From Sulfurovum sp. (lineage in GTDB: Bacteria; Campylobacterota; Campylobacteria; Campylobacterales; Sulfurovaceae), in NCBI GenBank assembly GCA_027045015.1, contig JALUBF010000008.1, forward strand, positions 1 to 39,780: a stretch of DNA of 39,780 nt, read 5' to 3'. The stretch's first letter is position 1; the number at the start of each line of letters is the position of its first letter. Position numbers and translations under genes: made by a program. A model generated the notes under the pieces. It had not been told where the DNA came from and did no database searches. It saw only the letters and a list, made by a program, of their open reading frames with translations. Positions 7,847 to 17,150 of the stretch are shown piece after piece.

Positions 7847-9453
7847 TATCTGCTCCCTTTATTGTGATGGTGTTTATGTTTTGGTTTTTTCAAGAGTTTT
7901 AAACTCAAATATGGAGTAAATATGTATGCTATAAACAAAGATGCAATCAATGCTACAGGTACATTATATGGGATAGGCTTCATAAATGACCCCATCATAC
8001 CACCAACAAATGCCATAGGAACCATAGTCAAGATAATAGCCAATGTTGCTACATTTGTAGGTGCTCCAATCTCATCTGTAGCCTCTACAACTATCTCATC
8101 CATCTCTTTACTATCTACATCATGTGCATGAAGATGTCTATGGATATTTTCAATAACAATAATAGCTGCATCGACCAATAGTCCTAAAGATAATAAAAAT
8201 GCAAATAGTGTAATCCTATTAATAGTCTGTCCTGAAAGATATGCTACAAAAAGTGTAATAGCTAAAATGGCAGGAACAGTAAATGTAACTATAATAGACT
8301 CTCTCCAACCAAGTGCAAATATAAGCATAATAGCAATAATAAGAATAGTTATAACAAGGTGATGCATAAGTTCATTAACAGCTTCATCTGCTCTAACTCC
8401 ATAATTTCTAGTAACTAAATAGCCTATACCCTCTTTTGCAAACTCTTTTTTATACTCTTTTAGTACTTTAATTACATCATCAGATACAAACACTGCATTT
8501 GTACCTGCTAACTTAGCAACAGTAAGTGTAACTTGACTCTTCTCTTTACTAAGCTTAGCATCTGCACTCTTTTTAAATAGTATATCTGCTGTTTGAAAAT
8601 TCTGAATATCAACACCTTCAGTAACGGAAGCTACATCTCTAAGATAGATAGCTGAACCCATATATTGAGCGACTATGATGGATTTAACATCTTTTATACT
8701 ATCTATAGCATTTTTTATACCAAATATGACTAATTTATTATCTTTTGTATGACCTTTAACATCAGGCACATCTACAGCTACAGATTGAACTGCTTTCATT
8801 ATTTGACCTAAAGATAGATGATAAGCTGATAATTTTTGCAAATCTACTTCAATATTATATTGAGCTTTTCTAGCACCTTTTAGTGTTGTTTTTGCTACAT
8901 TATCTATGGCATTTAGTCTTTCTTGTAGCTTACTTGCTATCTTATAGAGTTTTATATCATCAACATTACTTCCATCTTTTGCATAAAAAGCTACAGTAAG
9001 TATAGGAATATCTATATCAATATCAAAAGGTTTAATTATTGGTTGCATAACACCTTTTGGCATATCATCCATACTCTGCATTACTTTATCATAGAGTTTT
9101 AAGTTAGAAATTTCTCTATTTTGACCTATATAGTACATAACATTAACTATACCTACATTATTTTTAGCCATACCATAGATATGTTTAATACCCTTAATCT
9201 CTCTCATCTTACGCTCTAAAGGATTGATAATAACTTTTTCTATCTGCTTTGGAGTAGCTCCAGGCATAGCAACTATAATAGCCCCACCAGAGATAGCTAT
9301 CTGAGGATCTTCTTCTCTAGGCATAACATTTAGAGCTAAATATCCCATTATAAGAATGGTTGCTCCAAGCAAAGCAGTTAGAGGATTTCTTAAAAACCCT
9401 TTAGCCAACTTACCAGCATAATCCTTTACTTGATACTCTTTTTTTATACTCAT
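7846..9453 (-). CDS. RND efflux permease, N-terminal half
   Basis: This 535-aa protein matches the first half of an RND permease: TM1 (about 24-46), two porter subdomains (about 50-355), and TM2-TM6. The TM4 motif GLLVDAAIIVIENIHRH keeps one of the two adjacent acidic residues seen in AcrB, with Ala at the second position, as in heavy-metal-efflux members such as CusA. It ends with a His/Lys-rich tail (KPKHKHHHNK), which could be a metal-binding or simply a cytosolic tail. It follows the adaptor gene by 2 nt and overlaps the C-terminal half by one base. Together the halves would rebuild one proton-driven inner-membrane pump protomer. Confidence 0.85.
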   Translation of the reverse strand: MSIKKEYQVKDYAGKLAKGFLRNPLTALLGATILIMGYLALNVMPREEDPQIAISGGAIIVAMPGATPKQIEKVIINPLERKMREIKGIKHIYGMAKNNVGIVNVMYYIGQNREISNLKLYDKVMQSMDDMPKGVMQPIIKPFDIDIDIPILTVAFYAKDGSNVDDIKLYKIASKLQERLNAIDNVAKTTLKGARKAQYNIEVDLQKLSAYHLSLGQIMKAVQSVAVDVPDVKGHTKDNKLVIFGIKNAIDSIKDVKSIIVAQYMGSAIYLRDVASVTEGVDIQNFQTADILFKKSADAKLSKEKSQVTLTVAKLAGTNAVFVSDDVIKVLKEYKKEFAKEGIGYLVTRNYGVRADEAVNELMHHLVITILIIAIMLIFALGWRESIIVTFTVPAILAITLFVAYLSGQTINRITLFAFLLSLGLLVDAAIIVIENIHRHLHAHDVDSKEMDEIVVEATDEIGAPTNVATLAIILTMVPMAFVGGMMGSFMKPIPYNVPVALIASLFIAYIFTPYLSLKLLKKPKHKHHHNKGSR

Positions 9454-9455
9454 TA

Positions 9456-10253
9456 TTATGACCTAATAAAAATTTTTGTATACATACCAGGGTATATAGA
9501 CTTATCTTTTTTATCGAAACTCATCTTAATCTTAAACTTGTGTGTCATAGGATTTGAACTTGGTATAATAGAAGTTATTTTACCTGTAGTAGTGAGATTG
9601 ATAGAAGGAATTTCAATTTTTACCTCTTTACCCAACTCAATATCTTTAAGTTGTGTCTCTGAAATATCAGCTATGATTTTTAATCTATCTAAATCAGTTA
9701 AGATAATAGCTGGCATACCAGGAGCTGCCATATCACCTTCATTCAATCTTTTAGATATAACTACACCATCATTTGGGGCTTTTATTTTGAGATAATTGTA
9801 TTGATTTAAAACATCTTCTTTTTGTGCTTTAGCTTGTTCTACTTGCTTTTTAGCAATAGATACCATATCTTTTAGATTTTTAGCAGCTAACTCCATACTC
9901 TCTAATTCAAATTTTGAAACCATTCTCTTTTTATATAATCTTTTATGACGTGCAAGATTTATCAAAATATTATTGTATTGATTCATATTCATCTGAAGAG
10001 CTAAACGAGCTTGAGATATACCAAGTTCAACTTGTCGTAATGATGAATCTATATCTTTAGAATCTATCTCATAAAGAAGTTGTCCTTTTTTAACAATATC
10101 ACCCTCATTAACAAGCATCTTTTTTACAAATCCCATATATCTACTAGTTAATATCTTCTGATTATCAGATACAACTGATCCACTTAACTCTATATCTACT
10201 GCATTAGCAAATGTCAATAGAGCTATACTCAATATAGTTACAATTTTCTTCAT
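9456..10253 (-). CDS. RND periplasmic adaptor (membrane fusion protein)
   Basis: This is a 265-aa periplasmic adaptor that should bridge the RND permease and the outer-membrane channel. It has a Sec signal peptide (MKKIVTILSIALLTFANA), a first lipoyl half-motif (GFVKKMLVNEGDIVKKGQLLYEID near 42-66), a coiled-coil hairpin (about 75-150), the second lipoyl half (IKAPNDGVVISKRLNEGDMAAPG near 157-178), and a beta-barrel domain to the end. It is shorter than AcrA (about 400 aa) because the membrane-proximal domain is small. It sits between the tolC-type gene and the permease. Confidence 0.88.
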   Translation of the reverse strand: MKKIVTILSIALLTFANAVDIELSGSVVSDNQKILTSRYMGFVKKMLVNEGDIVKKGQLLYEIDSKDIDSSLRQVELGISQARLALQMNMNQYNNILINLARHKRLYKKRMVSKFELESMELAAKNLKDMVSIAKKQVEQAKAQKEDVLNQYNYLKIKAPNDGVVISKRLNEGDMAAPGMPAIILTDLDRLKIIADISETQLKDIELGKEVKIEIPSINLTTTGKITSIIPSSNPMTHKFKIKMSFDKKDKSIYPGMYTKIFIRS

Positions 10254-10273
10254 ATTTACTCTCCTTTATATCT

Positions 10274-11665
10274 CTATTTTAAAGCTTTTTTAACATTATA
10301 AACTTTTATAGTCTTCTCTTGATTTATCAACGCTTCAAGCTCAAATACTTTTGTATTTCTTTTATTTTTAGCTGTCAATGATTTTAAAAGTACTTCTAGC
10401 TCTTTAGACTGTTTTATCAAAACATCCGAGATAGATACCATACCCTCTTTATATCTAGCTTTGTAGTTTCTATATACTCTTTTGGCAAATCTTAACTGCT
10501 TCGCATAACTTCTAATATCTCCATTGGTACTCAAAATCTCTGTCTTAAGCTTTTTAGCTTTTAGTGCAATACCTTTTTTAGCTAACAATACCTGATTTGC
10601 AACCATAAGATAACGTACTTTTGCCTTTTCTAAATTTGCAAGATCTATACCACCATTAAATAAATTCATCTTAACCTGTACACCTACAGTATATGCATCT
10701 TTATCTCTAAAATCCTTAAATAAAACATCATTTGCACTACTATATTCTGCAAAAGCTCCTACAGTTGGAAGAAAATTTGATCTCTCAACATTAACAGCCA
10801 TCTTAGCTATCTTTTTCCCTAAAAGTGCCTTTTGAATATCTATATTTCTAGCTTCTAAAGATGCCTTTGTAATATGTGGCATTGGTACTCTATCACTAAC
10901 TCTTCTTATAGAACTCACATTTTTGTTAAGTAAAAATGATAAAAATTGATAGGCTAAATCTCTATTTAACTTAGCTTGATTGTACATACTCATAGCCTCT
11001 GCCTTACGAGCTTCCACTTCAAGAACATCAACATTTTTTGCATATCCCTCTCTTCTCATACTTTTTACAATATTGTTTAATTGTCTAATATTACGCATAA
11101 TTTTTGAAAGATTTGAGATATAGTGTTCTACTAAAGAGATGTCATAAAATGCTTTCTTAACTTGAAAAACTTTTTCATTTAGAAGCTTACGTGTATCATA
11201 TTTACTCATACGATATAGTGCATCAGTTATATGTCCATACTCACTTAATTTTCCACCAGTATAGATAGGCAAAACATATTTTAGTTTGGTTTGATAATGA
11301 TTTTTTGGATCTGGATAGTTTAAACTCTTTGGGGCAACAGGTAAAGGATTAGTCTTACCTGACATATCAAACTCAGAAAAACCAAAATCTCCAAAAGTTG
11401 CTTCACGACTTTGAAGTTTAAAACCAAATACATTTCCTGCATCATTTGAACGCATACCAGTAACACTAAGATCTAACTTACCATAGTTATGTCCTCTAGC
11501 AGCTTTAGCTTCATAAGATTTCATATTCTCTTTAAAACGTGCAACCTTTAACTCTAAGTTATCCTTTTTCAAGATATGAATAGCATGATTTAATGTTAAG
11601 TTTTTTATACCTGCAAATATTGGTATAGATATAATTGATATTAGAAATAACTTTCTAATGAACAT
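10274..11665 (-). CDS. TolC-family outer-membrane efflux protein
   Basis: The protein is 463 aa when started at ATG 11665 (MFIRKLFLISIISIPIFAG, a signal peptide). AGGAG lies about 6 nt upstream, whereas the track start at 11704 adds 13 residues ahead of the signal peptide. The body contains the two TolC-type repeats with long helices (LNHAIHILKKDNLELKVAR; VEARKAEAMSMYNQAKLNRD) and a late helical repeat ending ALINQEKTIK. It is the first gene of the operon, followed by the adaptor and the split permease, which makes a complete tripartite exporter. Confidence 0.88.
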   Translation of the reverse strand: MFIRKLFLISIISIPIFAGIKNLTLNHAIHILKKDNLELKVARFKENMKSYEAKAARGHNYGKLDLSVTGMRSNDAGNVFGFKLQSREATFGDFGFSEFDMSGKTNPLPVAPKSLNYPDPKNHYQTKLKYVLPIYTGGKLSEYGHITDALYRMSKYDTRKLLNEKVFQVKKAFYDISLVEHYISNLSKIMRNIRQLNNIVKSMRREGYAKNVDVLEVEARKAEAMSMYNQAKLNRDLAYQFLSFLLNKNVSSIRRVSDRVPMPHITKASLEARNIDIQKALLGKKIAKMAVNVERSNFLPTVGAFAEYSSANDVLFKDFRDKDAYTVGVQVKMNLFNGGIDLANLEKAKVRYLMVANQVLLAKKGIALKAKKLKTEILSTNGDIRSYAKQLRFAKRVYRNYKARYKEGMVSISDVLIKQSKELEVLLKSLTAKNKRNTKVFELEALINQEKTIKVYNVKKALK

Positions 11666-11708
11666 ATAGACTCCTAATAAAAGATTTATTGTAGTATTGA
11701 CCACATTA

Positions 11709-11726
11709 ATATAATCAAGATTATAT
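11709..11726 (-). promoter_or_regulatory. 8-2-8 palindrome over the efflux operon promoter
   Basis: ATATAATC-AA-GATTATAT is perfectly symmetric and covers the minus-strand -10 box TATAAT (11720-11725) of the efflux operon. A dimeric repressor site here would block RNA polymerase directly. The function is inference; AT-rich palindromes also arise by chance. Confidence 0.4.
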
Positions 11727-11800
11727 CAAATTGTATTGTATTTAATAATTAAAAAAAATATTTTATATAAATTTTTTTGAATAGTATAGTAGAAATTAAT

Positions 11801-11824
11801 CTTCGTAGTCTATGAACTACGAAG
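11801..11824 (-). terminator. Terminator-like hairpin after serA
   Basis: CTTCGTAGT-CTATGA-ACTACGAAG, a perfect 9-bp stem 7 nt beyond the serA stop. On the minus strand it is followed by ATTAATTTCT, only a weak U-tract. Confidence 0.65.
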
Positions 11825-11831
11825 AAAAATT

Positions 11832-13421
11832 TTAAAGTGTTGCGTAGCTTACACTAATGCAAGCCTCTAATGATGCAAGTGCATCTAAGATAGTTTTAGT
11901 TACTTTTCCATCAACACGCACTACTGCTAATGCTTGCTGTTTACTATCTCTACCCAATCTAAAATCAGATATATTAAGATTATTATCTGCCATAATTTTA
12001 CCAACATTACCAATAACACCTGGAGTGTCTGTATTACGGAAGAATATCATAGTACCTTTTGGCTCTACATCTAAAACATAATCATCTATCTCAATGATAC
12101 GTTGTACAGTATCATCAAATACTGTACCAGCAATAGTAATATTACCATCTATAGTTGTTAATTTAATAGCAACTTTATTTGTAAATCCAGAGTTATTTGG
12201 TTTTACCTCTTTAGCAATAGATATATCACGCTCTTTAGCCACAAATTCTGCATTCACATAGTTTATCTGATCGCCTAAAGATTCAGTTAAAACACCAACT
12301 GTTGCAAATGTCCCCATAGACTCAAGATAGTCAGATATTGGACCTTTAGCCATTACTTTTATAGACTTAACAGCCGATTTTGTAACTTGTGCAGATAGGT
12401 GTCCCATCTTTTGTATAAGTTCAAGATATGGTCTTACAAAATCAGGAAGTTCATTCTCTTTTATTGGTAAGTTTAGTGCATTTGGATAAGAGATTCCCTT
12501 TGCTGCCAATATAGCATTTTCAGCTGCTTGAATAGCAATATTTTTTTGTGACTCTTTAGTATTTGCCCCAAGGTGAGGAGTAACAGTAACATTATCAAGG
12601 TCAAGTAAAGGGTGGTTGGTTGCTGGTTCTTTGTTAAATACATCAATACCTGCTTTTGCTATCTTACCACTTTTTAACCCTTCTACAAGTGCCTCTTCAT
12701 TATATAATCCACCTCTAGCACAGTTGATAAGAATCACTCCATCTTTCATCTTAGCAATCTCTTCTTTATCTATCATTCCAATAGTTTCAGAGTTTTTAGG
12801 TGTATGAATAGTAATAATATCACATGCTAAAATATCTTCAAAATTTTTAGTATAAGCTATATCTAAATCTGTTGCTTTAGATGAATCAACATATGGATCA
12901 TAAGCTAAAACATCCATCTCAAATGCTTTTGCTCTCTTACCAACACGAGAACCGATGTTACCAAAACCTATAATTCCAAGTTTTTTATCTTTAAGTTCTG
13001 TTCCATACCAATCTTGTCTTCTCCAAACACGATCAAGTTTAAGATTGTTATGAGCATAAGGAAAACTTCTTGCACAAGATAGCATATGAGTCATTGTAAG
13101 TTCAACAGCTGCTATAGTATTAGCAGTAGGAACATTCATAATAACAATACCATTTTTAGATGAACCATCAATATCAACATTATCAACACCAACACCTGCA
13201 CGAACAACAGCAGTGACTTTTTTAGCAGATGCTAAAAAGGCATCATCTACATCTGTAGAAGAACGTGTAATAGCAACATCAGCTAAAGGAATAATATCTG
13301 AAATAAGTTTATCTTTTGGCTCATCTGCTGCATTTATAAACTCTATTTCACTATCATTAGCTAATATATCTAGCCCATCTTGATGAATATGGTCACAAAC
13401 AACAATTGTCTTTTTTGACAT
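11832..13421 (-). CDS. serA: D-3-phosphoglycerate dehydrogenase
   Basis: SerA catalyses the first step of serine synthesis, oxidising 3-phosphoglycerate with NAD+. The 529-aa length is that of the long SerA type. Domains are a substrate-binding part (1-100 and about 285-315), an NAD-binding Rossmann domain (GIIGFGNIGSRVGKRA near 151), the catalytic Arg/Glu/His set (NCARGGLYNEEAL, and PHLGANTKES near 280), an allosteric intervening domain (about 320-450), and a C-terminal ACT domain (MIFFRNTDTPGVIGNVGKIM). It lies downstream of rpsA on the same strand, a neighbourhood also known in Campylobacter. Confidence 0.95.
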   Translation of the reverse strand: MSKKTIVVCDHIHQDGLDILANDSEIEFINAADEPKDKLISDIIPLADVAITRSSTDVDDAFLASAKKVTAVVRAGVGVDNVDIDGSSKNGIVIMNVPTANTIAAVELTMTHMLSCARSFPYAHNNLKLDRVWRRQDWYGTELKDKKLGIIGFGNIGSRVGKRAKAFEMDVLAYDPYVDSSKATDLDIAYTKNFEDILACDIITIHTPKNSETIGMIDKEEIAKMKDGVILINCARGGLYNEEALVEGLKSGKIAKAGIDVFNKEPATNHPLLDLDNVTVTPHLGANTKESQKNIAIQAAENAILAAKGISYPNALNLPIKENELPDFVRPYLELIQKMGHLSAQVTKSAVKSIKVMAKGPISDYLESMGTFATVGVLTESLGDQINYVNAEFVAKERDISIAKEVKPNNSGFTNKVAIKLTTIDGNITIAGTVFDDTVQRIIEIDDYVLDVEPKGTMIFFRNTDTPGVIGNVGKIMADNNLNISDFRLGRDSKQQALAVVRVDGKVTKTILDALASLEACISVSYATL

Positions 13422-13497
13422 AGTTTAACCTTTTATAATTTTAATAAGTAAGTAGGGAAATAATACGAGTCGTACTATCCGACTACTGAAGTAATAT

Positions 13498-13525
13498 GAT
13501 GTACTTTGCTTTCACAAAGTACATC
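13498..13525 (-). terminator. Perfect 11-bp hairpin after rpsA
   Basis: GATGTACTTTG-CTTTCA-CAAAGTACATC lies 9 nt past the rpsA stop. On the minus strand it is followed by ATATTACTTC rather than a U-tract. It probably separates rpsA from serA expression or stabilises the rpsA message. Confidence 0.55.
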
Positions 13526-13534
13526 TAAAATATT

Positions 13535-15199
13535 TTATTTTTTAAGCATATCAGCGAAAGCATCACCAAGAGTCATACTATCATCTTTATCATTTTCATT
13601 ATTGAATTGATCCATAGCTTCTCTCTCTTCTTGACGTTCAAGTCTTTTAACAGAAACTCTGATTCTATCAGTATTACCATCAATAAATGAGATAACACCT
13701 TTAATCTCTTGACCTTTTTCTATCTCATCAAATTTAAGAGGATAAAGATCTTCACTTCTGATAAGTGCATCAATATTATCTTCAAGAGATATAAAGACAC
13801 CAAACTCTTTTTTATCTTTTACTGTACCAGTTACAATGCTACCATTTTTATGTGTTTGAGCAAATGCTTTTACAGGAGAATCTTCAAGTGCTTTTTTAGA
13901 TAGTGAAATTTTACCAGCATCTCTATCTATTTTAATAATCTTAACTTCTACTTCATCACCAACTTTAAGTTCTGATTTAGCATTTTTAGATTTATCCCAA
14001 GATATCTCTTGATTATGTAAAAGACCTTCAACAACTCCAACTTTTACAAATGCACCAAAATCAGTAATAGATGTTACTGTACCAGTTACAACATCACCAA
14101 CTTTATTTGATGCAGTAAATGCGTCCATTGGTTTTGGAAGAAGATTTTTAAGACTTACTCTAAGTCTTCTACCCTCTTTATCTACTTCAATTACTTCAAC
14201 ATTGATTTCAGAATTATTCTCTACATAATCTTTAGGATGTTTTACATTTTTATCCCAAGAGATTTCAGATACATGAAGGAATGCTTCAAGATCTTCACCA
14301 AGATCAACAAATACACCATAAGGTTCAATGTTAGAAACTGTTGCAGTTACTGTATCTCCTACACCGATGATTGAATCAATATCAGCCCAAGGATCAGGAT
14401 TTGCATCTTTAATAGAAAGAGAAAGATGTCTTTTCTTTCTATCATATTCAAGAGCAACAACATTTACTTCATCACCTTCAGCAAAATATTTAGAAGGATT
14501 TACTGGACCTTTGTGAGATATTTGTGAATAGTGAACAAGACCGTCCATACCACCAACATCTACAAACATACCATAAGATGTAATCTTCTTAATTGTACCG
14601 ATTACTGGATCTTTATTTTCAAGTAATGTACTAACTATCTCTTCAGTTTTTGCTTTATCACGTTCAATAAGCTCTTTTCTTGAAACAACTACTGAACCTT
14701 TATCTTTATCAACTTTAACGATAACAGCTTTTACTTTTTTACCTATTACATCAACACCTGGTTTAGAAGATAGGTAAGATAGTGTACGAGGCATGAAGAA
14801 TTCAAGACCATCAACTTCTACAACATATCCACCTTTATTTTTCTTAGTTACAACACCTTCGATGATGTACTCTTGTTCATCATCATATTCAGCGATAAAC
14901 TCATTAAGTGCTACTCTAGCTTGAGCTGCTTTATAAGAGATACGTCCTCTACCTTGATTAAGAACTTCTATCTCATCACCAACTTTAAATGTAGCATTAC
15001 CCTCTTCATCTTTAATCTCATCTAAAGATAAATTAGCATCTCTACCACCACCAATATCAACAACTACTAAATTATCTTTTTCATCAATTTTAACAACAGT
15101 ACCTGTAACTAAATCACTTCTTGATTCTGATTTTTTAAACGATTCCTCAAGCATCGCCTCAAAATCTACTTCTTCTATTTCGATATCTTCGAACTTCAT
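13535..15199 (-). CDS. rpsA: 30S ribosomal protein S1
   Basis: S1 delivers and unfolds mRNA on the 30S subunit. The 554-aa protein has six S1 (OB-fold) repeats, near 30-95, 110-175, 193-262, 280-350, 367-436 and 452-521. The typical repeat core is GMFVDVGGMDGLVHYSQIS, GVFVDLGEDLEAFLHVSEIS and GAFVKVGVVEGLLHNQEIS. The first two repeats are more divergent, as expected for the ribosome-binding part. The acidic N terminus (EDIEIEEVDFEAMLEE) is family-like. The start has AAGGATAGGT just upstream and a short leader with a palindrome. Confidence 0.96.
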   Translation of the reverse strand: MKFEDIEIEEVDFEAMLEESFKKSESRSDLVTGTVVKIDEKDNLVVVDIGGGRDANLSLDEIKDEEGNATFKVGDEIEVLNQGRGRISYKAAQARVALNEFIAEYDDEQEYIIEGVVTKKNKGGYVVEVDGLEFFMPRTLSYLSSKPGVDVIGKKVKAVIVKVDKDKGSVVVSRKELIERDKAKTEEIVSTLLENKDPVIGTIKKITSYGMFVDVGGMDGLVHYSQISHKGPVNPSKYFAEGDEVNVVALEYDRKKRHLSLSIKDANPDPWADIDSIIGVGDTVTATVSNIEPYGVFVDLGEDLEAFLHVSEISWDKNVKHPKDYVENNSEINVEVIEVDKEGRRLRVSLKNLLPKPMDAFTASNKVGDVVTGTVTSITDFGAFVKVGVVEGLLHNQEISWDKSKNAKSELKVGDEVEVKIIKIDRDAGKISLSKKALEDSPVKAFAQTHKNGSIVTGTVKDKKEFGVFISLEDNIDALIRSEDLYPLKFDEIEKGQEIKGVISFIDGNTDRIRVSVKRLERQEEREAMDQFNNENDKDDSMTLGDAFADMLKK

Positions 15200-15210
15200 A
15201 CCTATCCTTA

Positions 15211-15220
15211 TGTGTACACA
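15211..15220 (-). promoter_or_regulatory. Palindrome TGTGTACACA in rpsA leader
   Basis: A perfect 10-bp palindrome lies between the rpsA -10 box and its Shine-Dalgarno. It may be a protein-binding site or the element for S1 autoregulation; this is inference. Confidence 0.3.
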
Positions 15221-15231
15221 AATTTTGCGTC

Positions 15232-15237
15232 ATTATA
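15232..15237 (-). promoter_or_regulatory. -10 box of rpsA
   Basis: TATAAT on the minus strand (AAAGATATAATGACGC), 33 nt upstream of the ATG. The expected transcript start is near 15226. Confidence 0.6.
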
Positions 15238-15353
15238 TCTTTATTAAACATAAATAATGCTTATAATCTATCGTTATTGTTAATCACTCCAAAATTTAAA
15301 TAAAGAACTAAATTAAATACTTTCTAAACAACCCTAGCATAAATAGAAATGGT

Positions 15354-17150
15354 TTACAAAATGGATGCTAAACTAACTTTTATCTCCTGAAAACAAGCAT
15401 TCTCTCCCTCATTACTAAGTATTGATGGAGTTAGATAATTGAGACCTTTTGTATTATTTGGTATCACTACACAATTTGTTCTTATATCTTCACTATTTAA
15501 TACTTCTAATTCTAAAGTACCTATCGGTGAAACTACTTTTAAAAGTTCTCCATCTTTGTATCCTAATGATGGATTAACTACTATTTTATTGTCTCTTTTA
15601 AACTGTGTATTTAAAGCATTGGAACTTTTTGGGGAAAGTAACCAAAAATGCTCATCTGTAATCTGATGTTTTTTACTTACGCGTACTTTGGAAAAACTTT
15701 TTGTATTGATAAAATCATCATCATAATCATCTATAAAAACAAACTCATCTTCTCCATCTTCTCCAAAACCACTCTCATAAGGTAAAGCTTCATATGCTGG
15801 AGACAGATACCCATACTCATCTTCACTACACTGTTCTAACCAATCATTGATATAATTCTCTTCACTCTTTAGACCATCAAAGCTAAAGGCATCAAATAGA
15901 TACTTAGTAAACTCATATTCACTAATGGCTGTAGAGTTTTCTACTATCTTGTTTATCTTCTCTACACGATGGTGAGAGTAACTAAGCCTTACATCATTTT
16001 TTTCAAAAAAATTCTTTGCAGGGATAACAATCTTTGCTCTTTTTGATGTCTCATTTTCATAGAGTCCAAAATATATAAGATTTTCTACACTCTCCAACTC
16101 TTTAGATACACGAGAACTATCAGGCATAGACTCAGAAGGATTTCCTCCTTGTACAAGTACAGTAGTAAACTCACAAAAATCTGTTGTCGCTTTAGATACT
16201 CGTTTACAAGATGTTTTAAATGGGTTATCAAATCCTAATTTTGAGTTACCGAGATAGTGTACTCCACAACCCTCTTTACCAAAAAGTCCAAGCATTGATG
16301 CCAAAGAGTCAATAGCATGAAGTGTAGATGCTCCTGTAGAGTACTTTTGTACACCAGTTCCTACTAAAAATACTACCTTTTTATGACGTAGATACTCAAG
16401 TATCTCTCCCATTTGTGATAAATCTATACCAATATATGCCAATATAGCTTTAATCCGATGCTCTTGGGTAAACTCATAAAACTCCTCATAATCACTAGCA
16501 AATTCTTCTAACCATTTGGCATTATGAGAGTTCTCCATACATAAAAAACGAGATAGCATAATAGCCAAATAGTAGTCTGAACGAGGTTGGATTTGTAGAT
16601 ACATATCTGCTTTTTTAGCTATGGGAGTTTTAACTGGGTCAATAACAACTATCTTTTTACCCTCTAAAAATGGTAGCATATGAGAGTTGGTAACTGTAAG
16701 ATTACGCCCCCATACTACAATAGTATCTGCCTTATCTATCTGTTCTAATGGTAAAGTTTTATTTATACCTCTACCCTCCAATATACCAGCTTCACCTGCA
16801 CCATCACATAGACTTCCTCTTGTTAGAAAAGCACCTATCTTTTCCATAAAAAGGTCAGTGACTTCTTGCATTACACCCATATTGCCAGAGCCTCTCCATA
16901 GTAGTGATTTTGAGTTTTTAAAAGTATTTACTACCGACTTCATTACTTCATCTAAGCTAACTTCTACACCATCTACACGAGGCTTGAGTATACGATTTTC
17001 TTTCTGTATGGAGTTATTTATGAGTTTGCATAAAGCACCATTTCCAGCAGGGTGTTTACTATCTCCTGTTAAATGACTCAATGATCCATCTTTTATTATT
17101 ATCTTACACGCATCATAACAATCCAATGCACAAGCTGTTGTTTTTTCCAC
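15354..17150 (-). CDS. Orphan bis-MGD molybdopterin oxidoreductase
   Basis: This 598-aa protein belongs to the DMSO-reductase/formate-dehydrogenase superfamily. The N terminus carries a [4Fe-4S] motif C7-x3-C11-x3-C15 with the fourth Cys at GALCKL (about 41). The motif SLCDGAGEAG near residue 118 offers a Cys as possible Mo ligand, and GGNPSESMPDSSR near 346 is a cofactor loop. The C terminus (HFWLLSPKSSNALNTQF onward) is the MGD-binding fold, preceded by an acidic insert (DGEDEFVFIDDYDDDF). There is no Tat signal, so it is probably cytoplasmic. It starts with GTG overlapping the upstream stop (TAGTG). No iron-sulfur or membrane partner is adjacent and the substrate is unknown. Confidence 0.85.
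   Translation of the reverse strand: MEKTTACALDCYDACKIIIKDGSLSHLTGDSKHPAGNGALCKLINNSIQKENRILKPRVDGVEVSLDEVMKSVVNTFKNSKSLLWRGSGNMGVMQEVTDLFMEKIGAFLTRGSLCDGAGEAGILEGRGINKTLPLEQIDKADTIVVWGRNLTVTNSHMLPFLEGKKIVVIDPVKTPIAKKADMYLQIQPRSDYYLAIMLSRFLCMENSHNAKWLEEFASDYEEFYEFTQEHRIKAILAYIGIDLSQMGEILEYLRHKKVVFLVGTGVQKYSTGASTLHAIDSLASMLGLFGKEGCGVHYLGNSKLGFDNPFKTSCKRVSKATTDFCEFTTVLVQGGNPSESMPDSSRVSKELESVENLIYFGLYENETSKRAKIVIPAKNFFEKNDVRLSYSHHRVEKINKIVENSTAISEYEFTKYLFDAFSFDGLKSEENYINDWLEQCSEDEYGYLSPAYEALPYESGFGEDGEDEFVFIDDYDDDFINTKSFSKVRVSKKHQITDEHFWLLSPKSSNALNTQFKRDNKIVVNPSLGYKDGELLKVVSPIGTLELEVLNSEDIRTNCVVIPNNTKGLNYLTPSILSNEGENACFQEIKVSLASIL

Noticed and set aside
7840-7850. Simple sequencing frameshift as the cause of the split RND gene
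   Set aside because: Not excluded, but disfavoured: the second half has its own Shine-Dalgarno and a TAATG overlap, an upstream in-frame stop exists in its frame, and the break is exactly at the boundary between the duplicated halves.
16687-17076. 129-aa plus-strand ORF opposite the molybdoenzyme gene
   Set aside because: Shadow ORF; the minus-strand frame has clear iron-sulfur and MGD motifs.
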